Below are positions 32,989-42,263 of a stretch of 64,000 nucleotides of DNA, piece after piece. Source of the stretch: Herbaspirillum sp. WKF16 (lineage in GTDB: Bacteria > Pseudomonadota > Gammaproteobacteria > Burkholderiales > Burkholderiaceae_D); assembly GCF_028993615.1 (NCBI RefSeq), contig NZ_CP118632.1, forward strand, positions 4,216,001-4,280,000. Reading direction: 5' to 3'. The translations under genes and the position numbers were made by a program. The notes beneath the pieces are model-generated. The model was not told where the DNA came from and did not search any database. It saw only the letters and a list, made by a program, of their open reading frames with translations. Position 1 is the stretch's first letter, and each line of letters starts with the position of its first letter.

Positions 32989-33882
32989 ATGGCCATCGAT
33001 TACCACACCCTGAAGAACTGGCGCTTCCCGCCGCTGCGGCACAGCTACGACGAGAAGGACAGCATGCTGTATGCGCTGGGCATCGGCATGGGCGCTGCGG
33101 CCGCCGCCGGCGCCGACGAGCCTGGGCAACGCGGCGCGCTGCGCTTCGTCTATGAACATGAACTGCAAGCCATGCCCAGCATGGCGGTGATCCTGGCGCA
33201 TCCGGGACTGTGGATGGGCGCGCCGGAAGCCGGCGTCGACCTGTTGAAGGTAGTGCACGGCGAACAGCGCCTGCGCCTGCATCGGCCGTTGCCCGCCGCC
33301 GGCAGCGTGACCGGCGTGTCGCGGGTGAAGGCGGTGGTCGACAAAGGGCGCGACAAGGGCGCGTTGCTTATCGTCGAGCGCGAGCTGCGCGACGCCGCCG
33401 GCGAACTGCTGGCGACGGTGGAGCAGACCAGCTTCTGTCGCGGCGACGGCGGCTTCGCCGAGCGGGGCCAGCCCAGCGACGAGACGCCGCCGGCGATGCC
33501 GCCTGCGCCGCAGCGCGAGCCCGACCTGGCGTGCGAACTGCCGACGCGCCCCGAAAGTGCGCTGGTGTATCGCCTCTCTGCCGACCGCAATCCGCTGCAC
33601 GCCGATCCCGCAACCGCGCGCCGCGCCGGCTTCCCCTCGCCCATCCTGCATGGACTGGCGACCTACGGCGTGGCCTGCCACGCGCTGCTGCGCAGCTGCT
33701 GCGACTACGACGCCGCGCGCCTGCGCACGCTGGATGCGCGCTTCTCGGCGCCGGTCTACCCAGGCGAGACCATCCGCACCGAAATCTGGCGCGAGGCAAG
33801 CGCGATCCGCTTCCAGGCGCGCGCGCTGGAACGCAACGTCGTCGTGCTGGCCAACGGCACGGCGGAAATCGCGCCGGCCTGA
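32989..33882 (+). CDS. MaoC-family enoyl-CoA hydratase 2-like protein
   Basis: A 297-residue double hot-dog protein. The N-terminal half lacks the active site. The C-terminal half has the hydratase-2 signature YRLSADRNPLHADP with Asp199, Asn201 and His204, followed by GFPSPILHGLATYG. The N-terminal region (YDEKDSMLYALGIGMG) is typical of hydratases that accept bulky or branched 2-enoyl-CoAs. It lies 19 bp after the SDR gene and most likely forms (3R)-hydroxyacyl-CoA for it. Confidence 0.88.
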   Translation: MAIDYHTLKNWRFPPLRHSYDEKDSMLYALGIGMGAAAAAGADEPGQRGALRFVYEHELQAMPSMAVILAHPGLWMGAPEAGVDLLKVVHGEQRLRLHRPLPAAGSVTGVSRVKAVVDKGRDKGALLIVERELRDAAGELLATVEQTSFCRGDGGFAERGQPSDETPPAMPPAPQREPDLACELPTRPESALVYRLSADRNPLHADPATARRAGFPSPILHGLATYGVACHALLRSCCDYDAARLRTLDARFSAPVYPGETIRTEIWREASAIRFQARALERNVVVLANGTAEIAPA

Positions 33883-33920
33883 GCCGCGCATCGCACCATC
33901 CACAAGACACGGAGAACACC

Positions 33921-34700
33921 ATGACAACCAAGACCGCCGACATCCGATCCGACATCGCCTACAGCACCGCCGACCGCATCGTGGTGCGCGGCAAGAGCCT
34001 GCCCGACGAGATCCTGGGCAAGATGAACCTGGGCGACTTCGCCTACCTGCAGCTGACCGGCAAGACCGCCACGCCCGAGCAGTCGCGCATGTTCAACGCG
34101 CTGCTGATCACGCTGGTCGAGCACGGCATCACTCCCAGCGCGATCGCCGCCCGCATGACCTACGCCGGCGCGCCGGAGTCGCTGCAGGCGGCGGTGGCCG
34201 CCGGCCTGTGCGGCCTGGGTACGGTGTTCGTCGGCACCACCGAGGGAGCGGCGAAGATGCTGTACGAGGCCTTCGCCGGCGCCGGAGAAAACCCCAACCT
34301 GCAGGAACTGGCCGTGAAGACCGTGGCCGCCTTCCGCGAGCGCAAGCAGATCATTCCCGGCCTGGGCCATCCGGTGCACAAGCCGATCGACCCGCGCACG
34401 CCGCGCCTGTTCGCGCTGGCGGCCGAGAACGGCATGGCGGGCAAGCACGTGCAGCTGATCCAGCTGATCCAGAAGGAGGCCGAGCGCGCCACCGGCAAGG
34501 TGCTGCCGATCAACGCCACCGGCGCGCTGGGCGCGATCTGCTGCGAGTTCGGTTTCCCCTGGCAGATCGTGCGCGGCTTCGGCGTGATGGCGCGCGCCAT
34601 CGGCCTGGTCGGGCACATCCTGGAAGAGTCGCAGTCGCCGATCTCGCACAAGCTGTGGCACGAGATCGAAGACCGCGCCAGCGCCCACCTGCGCGGCTGA
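33921..34700 (+). CDS. Citryl-CoA lyase-like protein (short citrate synthase domain)
   Basis: A 259-residue protein matching only the catalytic part of citrate synthase, as in citryl-CoA lyase. Of the citrate synthase triad, His68 (VEHGITPS) and His150 (IPGLGHPVHKPIDPR) are in place. The position of the third residue, usually Asp, appears to be Glu209 (AICCEFGFP). ATG at 33921 follows GGAG. In this operon it could make or break a carbon-carbon bond with a CoA thioester, releasing acetyl-CoA from a 3-hydroxy-3-carboxy type intermediate. That is inference; no substrate is known. Confidence 0.78.
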   Translation: MTTKTADIRSDIAYSTADRIVVRGKSLPDEILGKMNLGDFAYLQLTGKTATPEQSRMFNALLITLVEHGITPSAIAARMTYAGAPESLQAAVAAGLCGLGTVFVGTTEGAAKMLYEAFAGAGENPNLQELAVKTVAAFRERKQIIPGLGHPVHKPIDPRTPRLFALAAENGMAGKHVQLIQLIQKEAERATGKVLPINATGALGAICCEFGFPWQIVRGFGVMARAIGLVGHILEESQSPISHKLWHEIEDRASAHLRG

Positions 34701-34716
34701 TCGCCGGAGCATGGAC

Positions 34717-35508
34717 ATGGACCAGCCTCCCGTGCTGTGCACCTTCGCCGACGGCGTGGCCACCATCACGCTGAACCGGCCGGAGCGCCTCAACAGCTTC
34801 ATCGACGCCATGCACGACGCGATTGCGGCCTTCCTCGACCGCATCGAGCATGACCCGGCGCTGCGCGTGCTGGTGTTGACCGGCGCCGGCCGCGCCTTCT
34901 GCGCCGGCCAGGACCAAGGCGACCGCCAGCCCTTGCCCGCAGGCCAGAAGCGCGACATGGGCGCAGCGCTGGAACGTTATTACAAGCCGCTGGTGCTGCG
35001 CCTGCGCGCGCTGCCGGCGCCGGTGGTATGCGCCATGAACGGCCTGGCCGTGGGCGTGGGCGCGACGCTGGTGCTGGCCTGCGACATCGTCATCGCGCGC
35101 AGCTCCGCTTATTTCGTCCAGGGCTTCACCCGGCTGGGGCTGATGCCCGACGGCGGCGCCTCGCAGTTCCTGCCGCAGCGCATCGGCACGGCGCGCGCGC
35201 TGGCGCTGTGCATGCTCAACGAGCGCCTGGACGCGCAACAGGCGGCCGACTGGGGACTGATCTGGCGCTGCGTGCCGGACGAAGAGTTCGATGCCGAGGC
35301 GGCCGCCCTGGTGGCGCGCCTGGCCGCCTCCGCCACCCGCGCGCTGGCGCTGACCAAGCAAGCCATCCATGCCGCCGCCGGCAATACGCTGGCGCAGCAG
35401 CTGGACCTGGAGACCGCCTCGCAGCGCGCGCTGGGCTACACCGACGATTACCTGGAAGGCGCCAGCGCCTTCCGCGAGAAACGCAGCCCCGACTTCAAGG
35501 GGCGCTGA
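34717..35508 (+). CDS. Enoyl-CoA hydratase/isomerase family protein (PaaG-like)
   Basis: A 263-residue crotonase-fold protein. The first oxyanion-hole segment is GRAFCAGQDQGD and the second is NGLAVGVGATLVLACD. The acid region reads FTRLGLMPDGGASQFLPQ, with Asp near the usual Glu, as in isomerase-type members such as PaaG. The ATG at 34717 was chosen because GGAG (34706-34709) is 7 bp away; the ATG at 34711 is too close to it. It follows the lyase-like gene by 16 bp and is part of the same operon. Confidence 0.85.
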   Translation: MDQPPVLCTFADGVATITLNRPERLNSFIDAMHDAIAAFLDRIEHDPALRVLVLTGAGRAFCAGQDQGDRQPLPAGQKRDMGAALERYYKPLVLRLRALPAPVVCAMNGLAVGVGATLVLACDIVIARSSAYFVQGFTRLGLMPDGGASQFLPQRIGTARALALCMLNERLDAQQAADWGLIWRCVPDEEFDAEAAALVARLAASATRALALTKQAIHAAAGNTLAQQLDLETASQRALGYTDDYLEGASAFREKRSPDFKGR

Positions 35509-35611
35509 AGCAAGAAGAGAGCAGCAAGGGATGCCGGCGCCGACGCCGGCCATGAAAAATAAAGCGGCGACTGCGGCGATGGCCGCGGCGCCGGCCACAA
35601 AGGAGATGAAG

Positions 35612-36754
35612 ATGACCAAGTTGAGCAAGGCTTTCAAGCTGGGCGTGATTGCCTGCGCCCTGGCGGCATCGGCCGCCGCGTCCACCGCGTCGTACGCCGC
35701 CGACGTCACCATCGGCGCGCTGTTCCCGCTCTCCGGCCCGAACGCGTCCTATGGCGACATCTTCGGTTCCGGCGCCAACCTGGCGGCCGAGCACATCAAC
35801 GCCGACAACCTCCTGGGCGGCAAGCTCTCGATCCAGTACGAAGACAGCCAAGCGCTGCCGCAGCAGGGCGTGATCGGCATGAACAAGCTGGTCAACGTGC
35901 AGAAGGTGCCGTATGTGCTGTCGGCCTTCACCGGCGTCTCCAAGGCGATCTCCACCATCGCCACCCGCACCAGGACGGTGGCGGTCAACGGCGGCGGCGT
36001 CGGCCCCGACCTGGCGGAGCTGGGCCAGTACTTCTGGAACATCATCCCGCTGGCCAACTATGAAGTGCGCGCCATCATTCCCTACCTGGTGAACGAGCGC
36101 AAGATGAAGAACTTCGTGCTGGTCTATGTCGACGATCCGCTGGGCCAGGCGATCCGCAAGGAGCTCGAAGGCGCGCTGCCGCCGGCCGGCGGCAAGCTGG
36201 TCGAGGCGCTGTCGGTGCCGGCCACCGCGCAGCAGTTCGGCGGCATCGCCGCGCGCGTGCGCGCGGCCAACCCGGACGTAATCTACGTGGCCTCCTACGG
36301 GTCGCAACAGTCGCAGATCGTCAAGCAGTTCCGCGACAACGGCATCAAGCAGCCCTTCGCCAGCTACACGGCGTTCTCGATCCCCGAGATCAACGCCCAG
36401 CCTGAAGCGGCCGGCTCGATGTACACCTCGCAGAACATCGACTGGAACTCGCAGGATCCGGTGACCAAGCGCTTCGTCGACGACTACAAGAAGAAGTACA
36501 ACAAGATGCCGACCGCCTACATCGCCAACTACTACAACGCGGTGCGCATGTTCGGCCTGCTGGCCCAGCAGCTGATCAAGAAGGGCCAGCCGGTCACCGG
36601 CGAGAACCTGCTCAAGCAGCGCGTGGAGACCAAGACCTTCGACCTGGTCGGCGGCAAGGTGAGCTTCGCCGAGAACGGTACCGTGACCATGCCGATGCAA
36701 ATCAACGAGATCGACGGCAAGGGCGGCAAGGTGCTGAGCACCTCGGCCAAGTAA
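35612..36754 (+). CDS. Branched-chain amino acid-type ABC substrate-binding protein
   Basis: A 380-residue type 1 periplasmic binding protein (LivK/HmgA-like family). The signal peptide has a basic start (MTKLSKAFK), a hydrophobic core, and likely cleavage after SYAA. The first strand IGALFPLSGPNASYGDIF is diagnostic. Such proteins in CoA operons usually bind aromatic or short organic acids rather than amino acids. The ATG at 35612 was chosen since AAAGGAG ends 6 bp before it; the ATG at 35606 touches the site. A 103-bp gap precedes it. A small hairpin (36788-36801) lies between it and the permease gene. Confidence 0.9.
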   Translation: MTKLSKAFKLGVIACALAASAAASTASYAADVTIGALFPLSGPNASYGDIFGSGANLAAEHINADNLLGGKLSIQYEDSQALPQQGVIGMNKLVNVQKVPYVLSAFTGVSKAISTIATRTRTVAVNGGGVGPDLAELGQYFWNIIPLANYEVRAIIPYLVNERKMKNFVLVYVDDPLGQAIRKELEGALPPAGGKLVEALSVPATAQQFGGIAARVRAANPDVIYVASYGSQQSQIVKQFRDNGIKQPFASYTAFSIPEINAQPEAAGSMYTSQNIDWNSQDPVTKRFVDDYKKKYNKMPTAYIANYYNAVRMFGLLAQQLIKKGQPVTGENLLKQRVETKTFDLVGGKVSFAENGTVTMPMQINEIDGKGGKVLSTSAK

Positions 36755-36822
36755 GCAATCCGGCCATGATGCAATGACGCCCCCAAGCCCGCGCCAGCGG
36801 GACGGGGCGCGAGGATAAAGAC

Positions 36823-37695
36823 ATGTTGCTGCTACAGCTGCTGATCAACGGGATACAGGTGGGCGCGCTCTACGCGCTGATCGCGGTCGGCTTTTCGCTG
36901 ATCTTCGGTTCCACCCGCATCTTCCACTTCGCCCACGGCTCGGCCTTCACCATCGCCGCCTACGTGTTCTACGACCTGCTGGCGATCGCCCAGCTGCACT
37001 GGACCATCGCGGTGCTGGGCGCGGCGGCGGCCGCCATCCTGTTCGGGGTGGCGCTGAACCGCTTCGTCTACATCCCGATCCAGAAGCACGAGGGCTCCTT
37101 CTTCACCGTCTTCGTGGCCTCGTTCGGCGTGGGCATCGTGGTGCAGAACCTGTGCGGCATGCTGTTCGGCCGCAGCTTCGTGGCGGTCAGCACGCCGCTC
37201 TCGCGCAGCGTCGAACTGATGCCCGGCCTGTATGTCTCGCCGCTGGCGGGGATCGCCATCGCCATCGCGGTGCTGTTCTTCTTTGCGCTGCAGATGTTCC
37301 TGATGCGCACCCACACCGGCATGGCCATGCGCGCGCTGTCTGAAAATCCCGAGCTGGTGCGCGCCTACGGCCTGTCGCCGCGCCGCCTGTCGATGACGGT
37401 GTTCGCGCTGGGCTCGCTGCTGGCGGTGCCGGCGGCGGTGCTGTCGGCGGCCGGCTCGGGCCTGAACCCGGCCATCGGCCACCACGTGATGCTCATCAGC
37501 CTGGCCGCCACGATCGTGGGCGGCGTCGGCAGCCTGCGCGGCGCGGCCTGCGCCGGCCTGCTGCTGGGGCTGGCCGAGAACCTGGCGCTGGCCTGGTTCG
37601 AGCCGCAGTGGAGCGAAGCCATCACCTTCATCGTGCTGTTCCTGTTCATCCTGTTCCGCCCGTCCGGTTTCTTCGGCCGCGCCACAGCCAGCTGA
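36823..37695 (+). CDS. ABC permease, LivH type
   Basis: A 290-residue membrane protein with about eight helices. It opens with LLINGIQVGALYALIAVGFSLIFG and has GVALNRFVYIPI, typical of LivH. With the LivM-type permease it forms the membrane channel. GAGG lies 9 bp before the ATG. Confidence 0.93.
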   Translation: MLLLQLLINGIQVGALYALIAVGFSLIFGSTRIFHFAHGSAFTIAAYVFYDLLAIAQLHWTIAVLGAAAAAILFGVALNRFVYIPIQKHEGSFFTVFVASFGVGIVVQNLCGMLFGRSFVAVSTPLSRSVELMPGLYVSPLAGIAIAIAVLFFFALQMFLMRTHTGMAMRALSENPELVRAYGLSPRRLSMTVFALGSLLAVPAAVLSAAGSGLNPAIGHHVMLISLAATIVGGVGSLRGAACAGLLLGLAENLALAWFEPQWSEAITFIVLFLFILFRPSGFFGRATAS

Positions 37696-37706
37696 GGCCA
37701 ACTTCC

Positions 37707-38603
37707 ATGCTCGCCTATCTCCTCAATCTCGCCACGCTCATGTGCATCAACGCGGTGCTGGCCATCACGCTGAACTTCATCATGGGCTATGCCGGGATCT
37801 TCTCGATCGCGCATGCCATCTTCTTCGGCGTGGGCGCCTATAGCGCGGCCTGGGTCGCCATGAACGCCAGCGCCAACATCTTCCTGGTGATCCCGGTGGC
37901 CATGGTGGTCGCCGGCGCGCTCTCGCTGGTGCTGGCGCTGCCGGCGCTGCGCGTGCGCGGCGAATACTTCGTGGCCGCTTCGCTGGGCCTGCAGGTGCTG
38001 GGCGTGACCGTGTTCTCCGAATGGAAATCGGTCACCGGCGGCCTGGGCGGCATGATCGGCATCCCGCCGGCCGAGATCTTCGGCCATGCCGTGGCCGACC
38101 CGGCGCAGTTCCTGCTGCTGGCGCTGTGCTGCCTGGTTCCGGTGCTGCTGGCCACCGGCGTGCTGCTGCGCTCTTCCTTCGGCCGCAACCTGAAGGCCAT
38201 CCGCGACAGCGAGACCGCGGCCTACGCCTTCGGCAAGAACGTGGCGCTCATCAAGACCATGTCGGTGGTGATCTCGGCCATGCTGGCGGCGGTGGCCGGC
38301 GCGCTGTACGCCTTCTACATGGGCTTCATCAACGTCGAGAGCTTCATGCTGGACACCTCGGTGCTGCTGATGGCCATGGTCATCATCGGCGGCACCGGCA
38401 CGCTGCTCGGCCCCATCGTCGGCACGGTGCTGCTGATGTTGCTACCTGGCGTGTTCAGCTACATGTCCTTCCTGCCGCAGACCGAAATCGGTTCGATCCA
38501 GCAGATCGCCTACGGCCTGGCCATGGTGCTGCTGATGATCTTCCGCCCGGGCGGCATCGTCGGTTCCGGCAAACCCCGCGCCGCCAAGGAGAAAGCCGCA
38601 TGA
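37707..38603 (+). CDS. ABC permease, LivM type
   Basis: A 298-residue permease with the LivM hallmarks ALAITLNFIMGYAGIFSIAHAIFFGVGAY and the cytoplasmic coupling-loop segment GRNLKAIRDSETAAYAFGKNV. It starts 11 bp after the LivH gene and overlaps the ATPase gene by 4 bp. Confidence 0.93.
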   Translation: MLAYLLNLATLMCINAVLAITLNFIMGYAGIFSIAHAIFFGVGAYSAAWVAMNASANIFLVIPVAMVVAGALSLVLALPALRVRGEYFVAASLGLQVLGVTVFSEWKSVTGGLGGMIGIPPAEIFGHAVADPAQFLLLALCCLVPVLLATGVLLRSSFGRNLKAIRDSETAAYAFGKNVALIKTMSVVISAMLAAVAGALYAFYMGFINVESFMLDTSVLLMAMVIIGGTGTLLGPIVGTVLLMLLPGVFSYMSFLPQTEIGSIQQIAYGLAMVLLMIFRPGGIVGSGKPRAAKEKAA

Positions 38604-39403
38604 ATGCCATCATCGAACGCGACGGCGCCCTGCAGCAGGCGCAGCCGGACGCCGGCGGCGAGGTGCTGCTGTCGATCCGCCACCTGAACATGAGCTTCGG
38701 CGGCCTGAAGGTGACCAACGACGTCTCCCTGGATTTGCGCGCCGGCATCGTCACCACCCTGGTCGGCCCGAACGGCGCCGGCAAGACCACGCTGTTCAAC
38801 CAGATCACCGGCCACCTGACGCCCAACAGCGGCGAGATCCTGTGGCGCGGCAAATCGATCCTTGGCAAGAAGCATTTCCAGATCAGCCGCCTGGGCATCG
38901 CGCGCACTTTCCAGGACCTGCGCCTGTTCAACCACATGACGGTGGAAGAGAACGTGCTCACCGTGATGGAGCCAACCTCCTGGATCTGGCAGCCGGGCGG
39001 GCGCGCCGCGCGCAATGAACGGCGCGAGCGGGTGCAGGCCATCCTGCAGCGCACCGGCCTGGCGGCCAAGGCGCACACCCGCGCCATCGACCTCGCCTAC
39101 GCCGAGCGCAAGTTCCTGAGCATGGCGCGCATCATGGCCGCGGATGCGAAGATCTGGCTGCTGGACGAGCCGGCCTCGGGCCTGGACCGCAGCTCCTACG
39201 AGCTGTTCCTCGACCTGCTGCGCACCGAGGTCAAGCGCGGCGTGACGGTGTGCATCATCGAGCACAACCTTGACATCGTGGTCGGCATCTCCGACCGCAT
39301 CGCCTTCCTCGACCAGGGCAAGCTGCTGGCCGACGGCCTGCCCGACGTCGTACTGAAGGATCCGCACCTGGCGGCCATCTATTTCGGAGACCAGAACGCA
39401 TGA
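38600..39403 (+). CDS. ABC ATPase, LivG type, with degenerate signature motif
   Basis: A 267-residue ATPase with Walker A GPNGAGKTT (57-65), Walker B IWLLDEP (185-191) and switch His in IIEHNLDIV. The ABC signature, normally LSYGQQR or LSGGQ in this family, reads LAYAERK (165-171), without the conserved Gly-Gln. This site completes the ATP sandwich on the partner subunit, so one of the two composite ATP sites may be weak. An N-terminal extension of about 22 residues is present. Its start and stop each overlap the neighbouring gene by 4 bp. Confidence 0.9.
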   Translation: MNAIIERDGALQQAQPDAGGEVLLSIRHLNMSFGGLKVTNDVSLDLRAGIVTTLVGPNGAGKTTLFNQITGHLTPNSGEILWRGKSILGKKHFQISRLGIARTFQDLRLFNHMTVEENVLTVMEPTSWIWQPGGRAARNERRERVQAILQRTGLAAKAHTRAIDLAYAERKFLSMARIMAADAKIWLLDEPASGLDRSSYELFLDLLRTEVKRGVTVCIIEHNLDIVVGISDRIAFLDQGKLLADGLPDVVLKDPHLAAIYFGDQNA

Positions 39404-40137
39404 GCGCCCAACCCAACCAAGAGAGCCAGCCGCTGGTGCTGGAGACCCGCGGCCTGGTGGTCGGCTACGGCGGCCGCCCGGTGCTGCGCGATTTCGGTTT
39501 CGCGCTGCGCCCGGCCGAGGTGCTGTGCCTGATCGGCCACAATGGCGCGGGCAAGTCGACCTTGCTCAAGACCCTGTTCGGCCTGGTGCCGCGCCAGGAA
39601 GGACAGATCCTGCTGGATGGGCGCGCGCTGGAGGCCGTCGAGCCGCGCCGGCTGACCGCGGCCGGCGTCTCGCTGGTGCCGGAAGGGCGCGGCATCTTCC
39701 CCGGCCTGACGGTGGCCGAGACCATGAAGATGGGCCTGTGGTCGGCCGGCGTGCCTGCTGCCGAGCGGGCCGACCGGCTGGAGTGGGTGATGTCGGTGCT
39801 GCCGGCCCTGAAGCAGTTCTACGAGCGCCGCGCCGGCAACCTGTCGGGCGGGCAGCAGCAGATGGTGTCGATCGGCCGCGCGCTGCTGTCGCGCCCGCGC
39901 TGCCTGCTGATGGACGAGCCCTCGATCGGCCTGGCGCCCAAGCTGTTCCAGGACCTGCTGCAACCGATCCGCCAGCTGCAGCGCGACACCGGCATGGCGA
40001 TCCTGCTGGTGGAACAGAACGTGAAGGAAGCCCTGAAGATCTCGGACCGCGTGGTGGTGATGAAGTCCGGCGCCATCATCCGCGAAGCCCTGCCCGAGGA
40101 ACTCAACGACAACGCCAAACTGATGGAGCTGTACTGA
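39400..40137 (+). CDS. ABC ATPase, LivF type
   Basis: A 245-residue ATPase with Walker A GHNGAGKST, canonical signature NLSGGQQQMVSIGRAL, Walker B CLLMDEPSIGL, and switch His replaced by Gln in LLVEQNV, as is usual in LivF. It pairs with the LivG-type subunit. It overlaps that gene by 4 bp and the ligase gene by 1 bp (TGATG). Confidence 0.94.
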   Translation: MSAQPNQESQPLVLETRGLVVGYGGRPVLRDFGFALRPAEVLCLIGHNGAGKSTLLKTLFGLVPRQEGQILLDGRALEAVEPRRLTAAGVSLVPEGRGIFPGLTVAETMKMGLWSAGVPAAERADRLEWVMSVLPALKQFYERRAGNLSGGQQQMVSIGRALLSRPRCLLMDEPSIGLAPKLFQDLLQPIRQLQRDTGMAILLVEQNVKEALKISDRVVVMKSGAIIREALPEELNDNAKLMELY

Positions 40138-41768
40138 TGCCTGCGACCCCCGACACCGAACTGCTGCAGACCATGCCGGCGCTGCTGGCGCGCAACGTCG
40201 CCCAGCGCGGCGACGCCATCGCCTTCATCGACGGCGAGCGCGAGATCAGCTACCGCGAGTTCGACCGCATGGCTGCGCATACCGCGGCCTGGCTGCACCA
40301 GCAAGGCGTGCGCCCCGGCGACCGCGTGGCGGTATGGCTGGTCAACCGCATGGAATGGCTGGCCATGTATTTCGGCCTGGCCCGGCTGGGCGCGGCCATG
40401 ATGACGGTCAACACGCGCTACCGCTCGCACGAGCTGGCCTACATCCTGGAGCGCTCGGAAGCGTCGCTGCTGGTGCTGCAGCTGAACTTCCGCAAGATCG
40501 ACTTCCCCGCCGTGCTGCGCGACGTGCCGGCCGACGCCGCGCGCACCCTGCAGAAGGTGGTGGTGGTGGACGCCGGCGGCGCCGCCATGCCGCCCTCCGT
40601 GCTGGGCAAACCGACCGTGGCCTTCGACCTCGCCGGCCTGCAAGATGCGGCCATGGCGCCGGTCGATGATGTCTCCTCGCCCGAGGCGCACAGCATCCTC
40701 TTCACCACCTCCGGCACCACTTCCGGCCCCAAGCTGGTGCTGCACCCGCAGCGCACGGTGACCACCCACAGCCAGCGCGTGGCGCCGGCCTACGGCTTCA
40801 CCGAAGAAGGCACGCGCCTGCTGGCGGCGTTGCCGTTCGCCGGCGTGTTCGGCTTCAACGCGGCGATGGCGGCGTTCGCGGCCGGCAAGCCCATCGTCGT
40901 GATGGACACCTTCGACGGCCCCGGCGCGGCGCAACTGATCAACCGGCACCGCATCACGCACGTGTTCGGCAGCGACGAGATGTTCCGCCGCATCATCGAG
41001 AACGGCCGCGGCGACCTGCCCTTCCCCAGCGCGCGCGTGTTCGGCTTCGCCTGCTTCCACCCGGGCATCGTCGAATACACCCAGGCGGCCTGGGCGCGCG
41101 GCATCCCCATGATCGGGCTGTACGGCTCTTCCGAGGTGCAGGCGCTGTTCTCGCTGCAGCAGCGCGCGCTGCCGCTGGAAGAACGCATCAAGGGCGGCGG
41201 CATGCCGGCCAGCCACGGCATCGGCGCCGAGGTGCGCATCCGCGACGTCGACAGCGGCGAGCTGGTGGCGGCCGGGCAAAGCGGCGCGGTGGAGATCCGC
41301 GCCGACACCAATTTCATCGGCTACCTGAACAACCCCGAGGCCACCGCCCGCGCGATCGACGCCGATGGCTTCTTCCGCACCGGCGACGTCGGCTACCTGC
41401 GCGCCGACGGCAGCTTCGTCTACGTCACGCGCCAGGGCGACGCCATGCGCCTGGGCGGCTACCTGGTAAGCCCGGTGGAGATCGAGGATGTGATCAAGAC
41501 CGTGCCCGGCGTGGCCGACGTGCAGGTGGTGTCGGTCGACATCGGCAACCAGGCGCGGCCGGTCGCCTTCGTCATCGCCGAGGCCGGCAGCAGTCCGGCC
41601 GAGCAGGACATGGTGCGCGCCGCCGGCGCCGCGCTGGCCGCGTTCAAGGTGCCTGCGCGGATCTGGCTGGTGGACGAGTTCCCCACCACGCAGAGTTCCA
41701 ACGGCACCAAGATCCAGCGCGTCAAGCTGCGCGACATGGCGCTGCAGCGGCTGGCCCAGGCCGCGTAA
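40137..41768 (+). CDS. AMP-forming acyl-CoA synthetase
   Basis: A 543-residue ANL-superfamily ligase. The phosphate-binding loop reads FTTSGTTSGPKLVLH, the adenine motif is GLYGSSEVQ, the ribose motif is FRTGDVGY, and the C-terminal catalytic Lys lies in NGTKIQRVKLR. It should activate the imported carboxylate to its CoA thioester, the entry step of the operon's pathway. The P-loop has Ser where most members have Gly (TTGxPK). Translational coupling to the importer (1-bp overlap) ties activation to uptake. Substrate unknown. Confidence 0.9.
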   Translation: MPATPDTELLQTMPALLARNVAQRGDAIAFIDGEREISYREFDRMAAHTAAWLHQQGVRPGDRVAVWLVNRMEWLAMYFGLARLGAAMMTVNTRYRSHELAYILERSEASLLVLQLNFRKIDFPAVLRDVPADAARTLQKVVVVDAGGAAMPPSVLGKPTVAFDLAGLQDAAMAPVDDVSSPEAHSILFTTSGTTSGPKLVLHPQRTVTTHSQRVAPAYGFTEEGTRLLAALPFAGVFGFNAAMAAFAAGKPIVVMDTFDGPGAAQLINRHRITHVFGSDEMFRRIIENGRGDLPFPSARVFGFACFHPGIVEYTQAAWARGIPMIGLYGSSEVQALFSLQQRALPLEERIKGGGMPASHGIGAEVRIRDVDSGELVAAGQSGAVEIRADTNFIGYLNNPEATARAIDADGFFRTGDVGYLRADGSFVYVTRQGDAMRLGGYLVSPVEIEDVIKTVPGVADVQVVSVDIGNQARPVAFVIAEAGSSPAEQDMVRAAGAALAAFKVPARIWLVDEFPTTQSSNGTKIQRVKLRDMALQRLAQAA

Positions 41769-41786
41769 CCAAGGGAGCACACAAGC

Positions 41787-42263
41787 ATGAGTTCGCACTA
41801 CCTGGAAGACTTCAAACCCGGCCAGCTGTTCACCAGCGGCGGGCGCACCATCACCGAGGCCGACCTCACCATGTTCTCGATGATATCGGGCGACTGGAAC
41901 CCGATCCACGCCGACGCCGAGTTCGCGCGCGGCACGCGCTACGGCCAGCGGCTGGTGCACGGCACGCTGGGCATCGCCATCTGCACCGGCATGCTGCACC
42001 AGCTCGGCATCTTCGAGAAATCGGTGATCGCCATGCTGGGCCTGCGCGAGTGGAACTTCAAGCTGCCCATCGTGGTGGGCGACACGGTGCATCTCGAACT
42101 GGAGATCCTGTCGGTGGAGCCCGGCAAGAGTGGGCGCAGCGGCAAGCTGGGGCGGCGCTTCCGCCTGATCAACCAGCGCGGCGAGGTGGCGCAGGAAGGC
42201 GACAGCGACGTGCTGGTGCTCACGCGCGAAGGGGCGCGCCAGCAAGAGGCAGGCCAATCATGA
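41787..42263 (+). CDS. MaoC-family dehydratase
   Basis: A 158-residue single hot-dog hydratase. The active-site motif is ISGDWNPIHADAEFA with Asp and His, followed by GQRLVHGTLGIAI. This is the short R-hydratase form, in contrast to the double hot-dog protein earlier in the operon. AAGGGAG lies 11 bp before the ATG. The stop overlaps the next crotonase gene by 4 bp. Confidence 0.9.
   Translation: MSSHYLEDFKPGQLFTSGGRTITEADLTMFSMISGDWNPIHADAEFARGTRYGQRLVHGTLGIAICTGMLHQLGIFEKSVIAMLGLREWNFKLPIVVGDTVHLELEILSVEPGKSGRSGKLGRRFRLINQRGEVAQEGDSDVLVLTREGARQQEAGQS

Noticed and set aside
32989..34700. Itaconate degradation genes in the CoA operon
   Set aside because: There is no itaconate CoA-transferase or CitE-type citramalyl-CoA lyase. 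The lyase-like protein is of the citrate synthase fold, and the importer and ligase do not fit.
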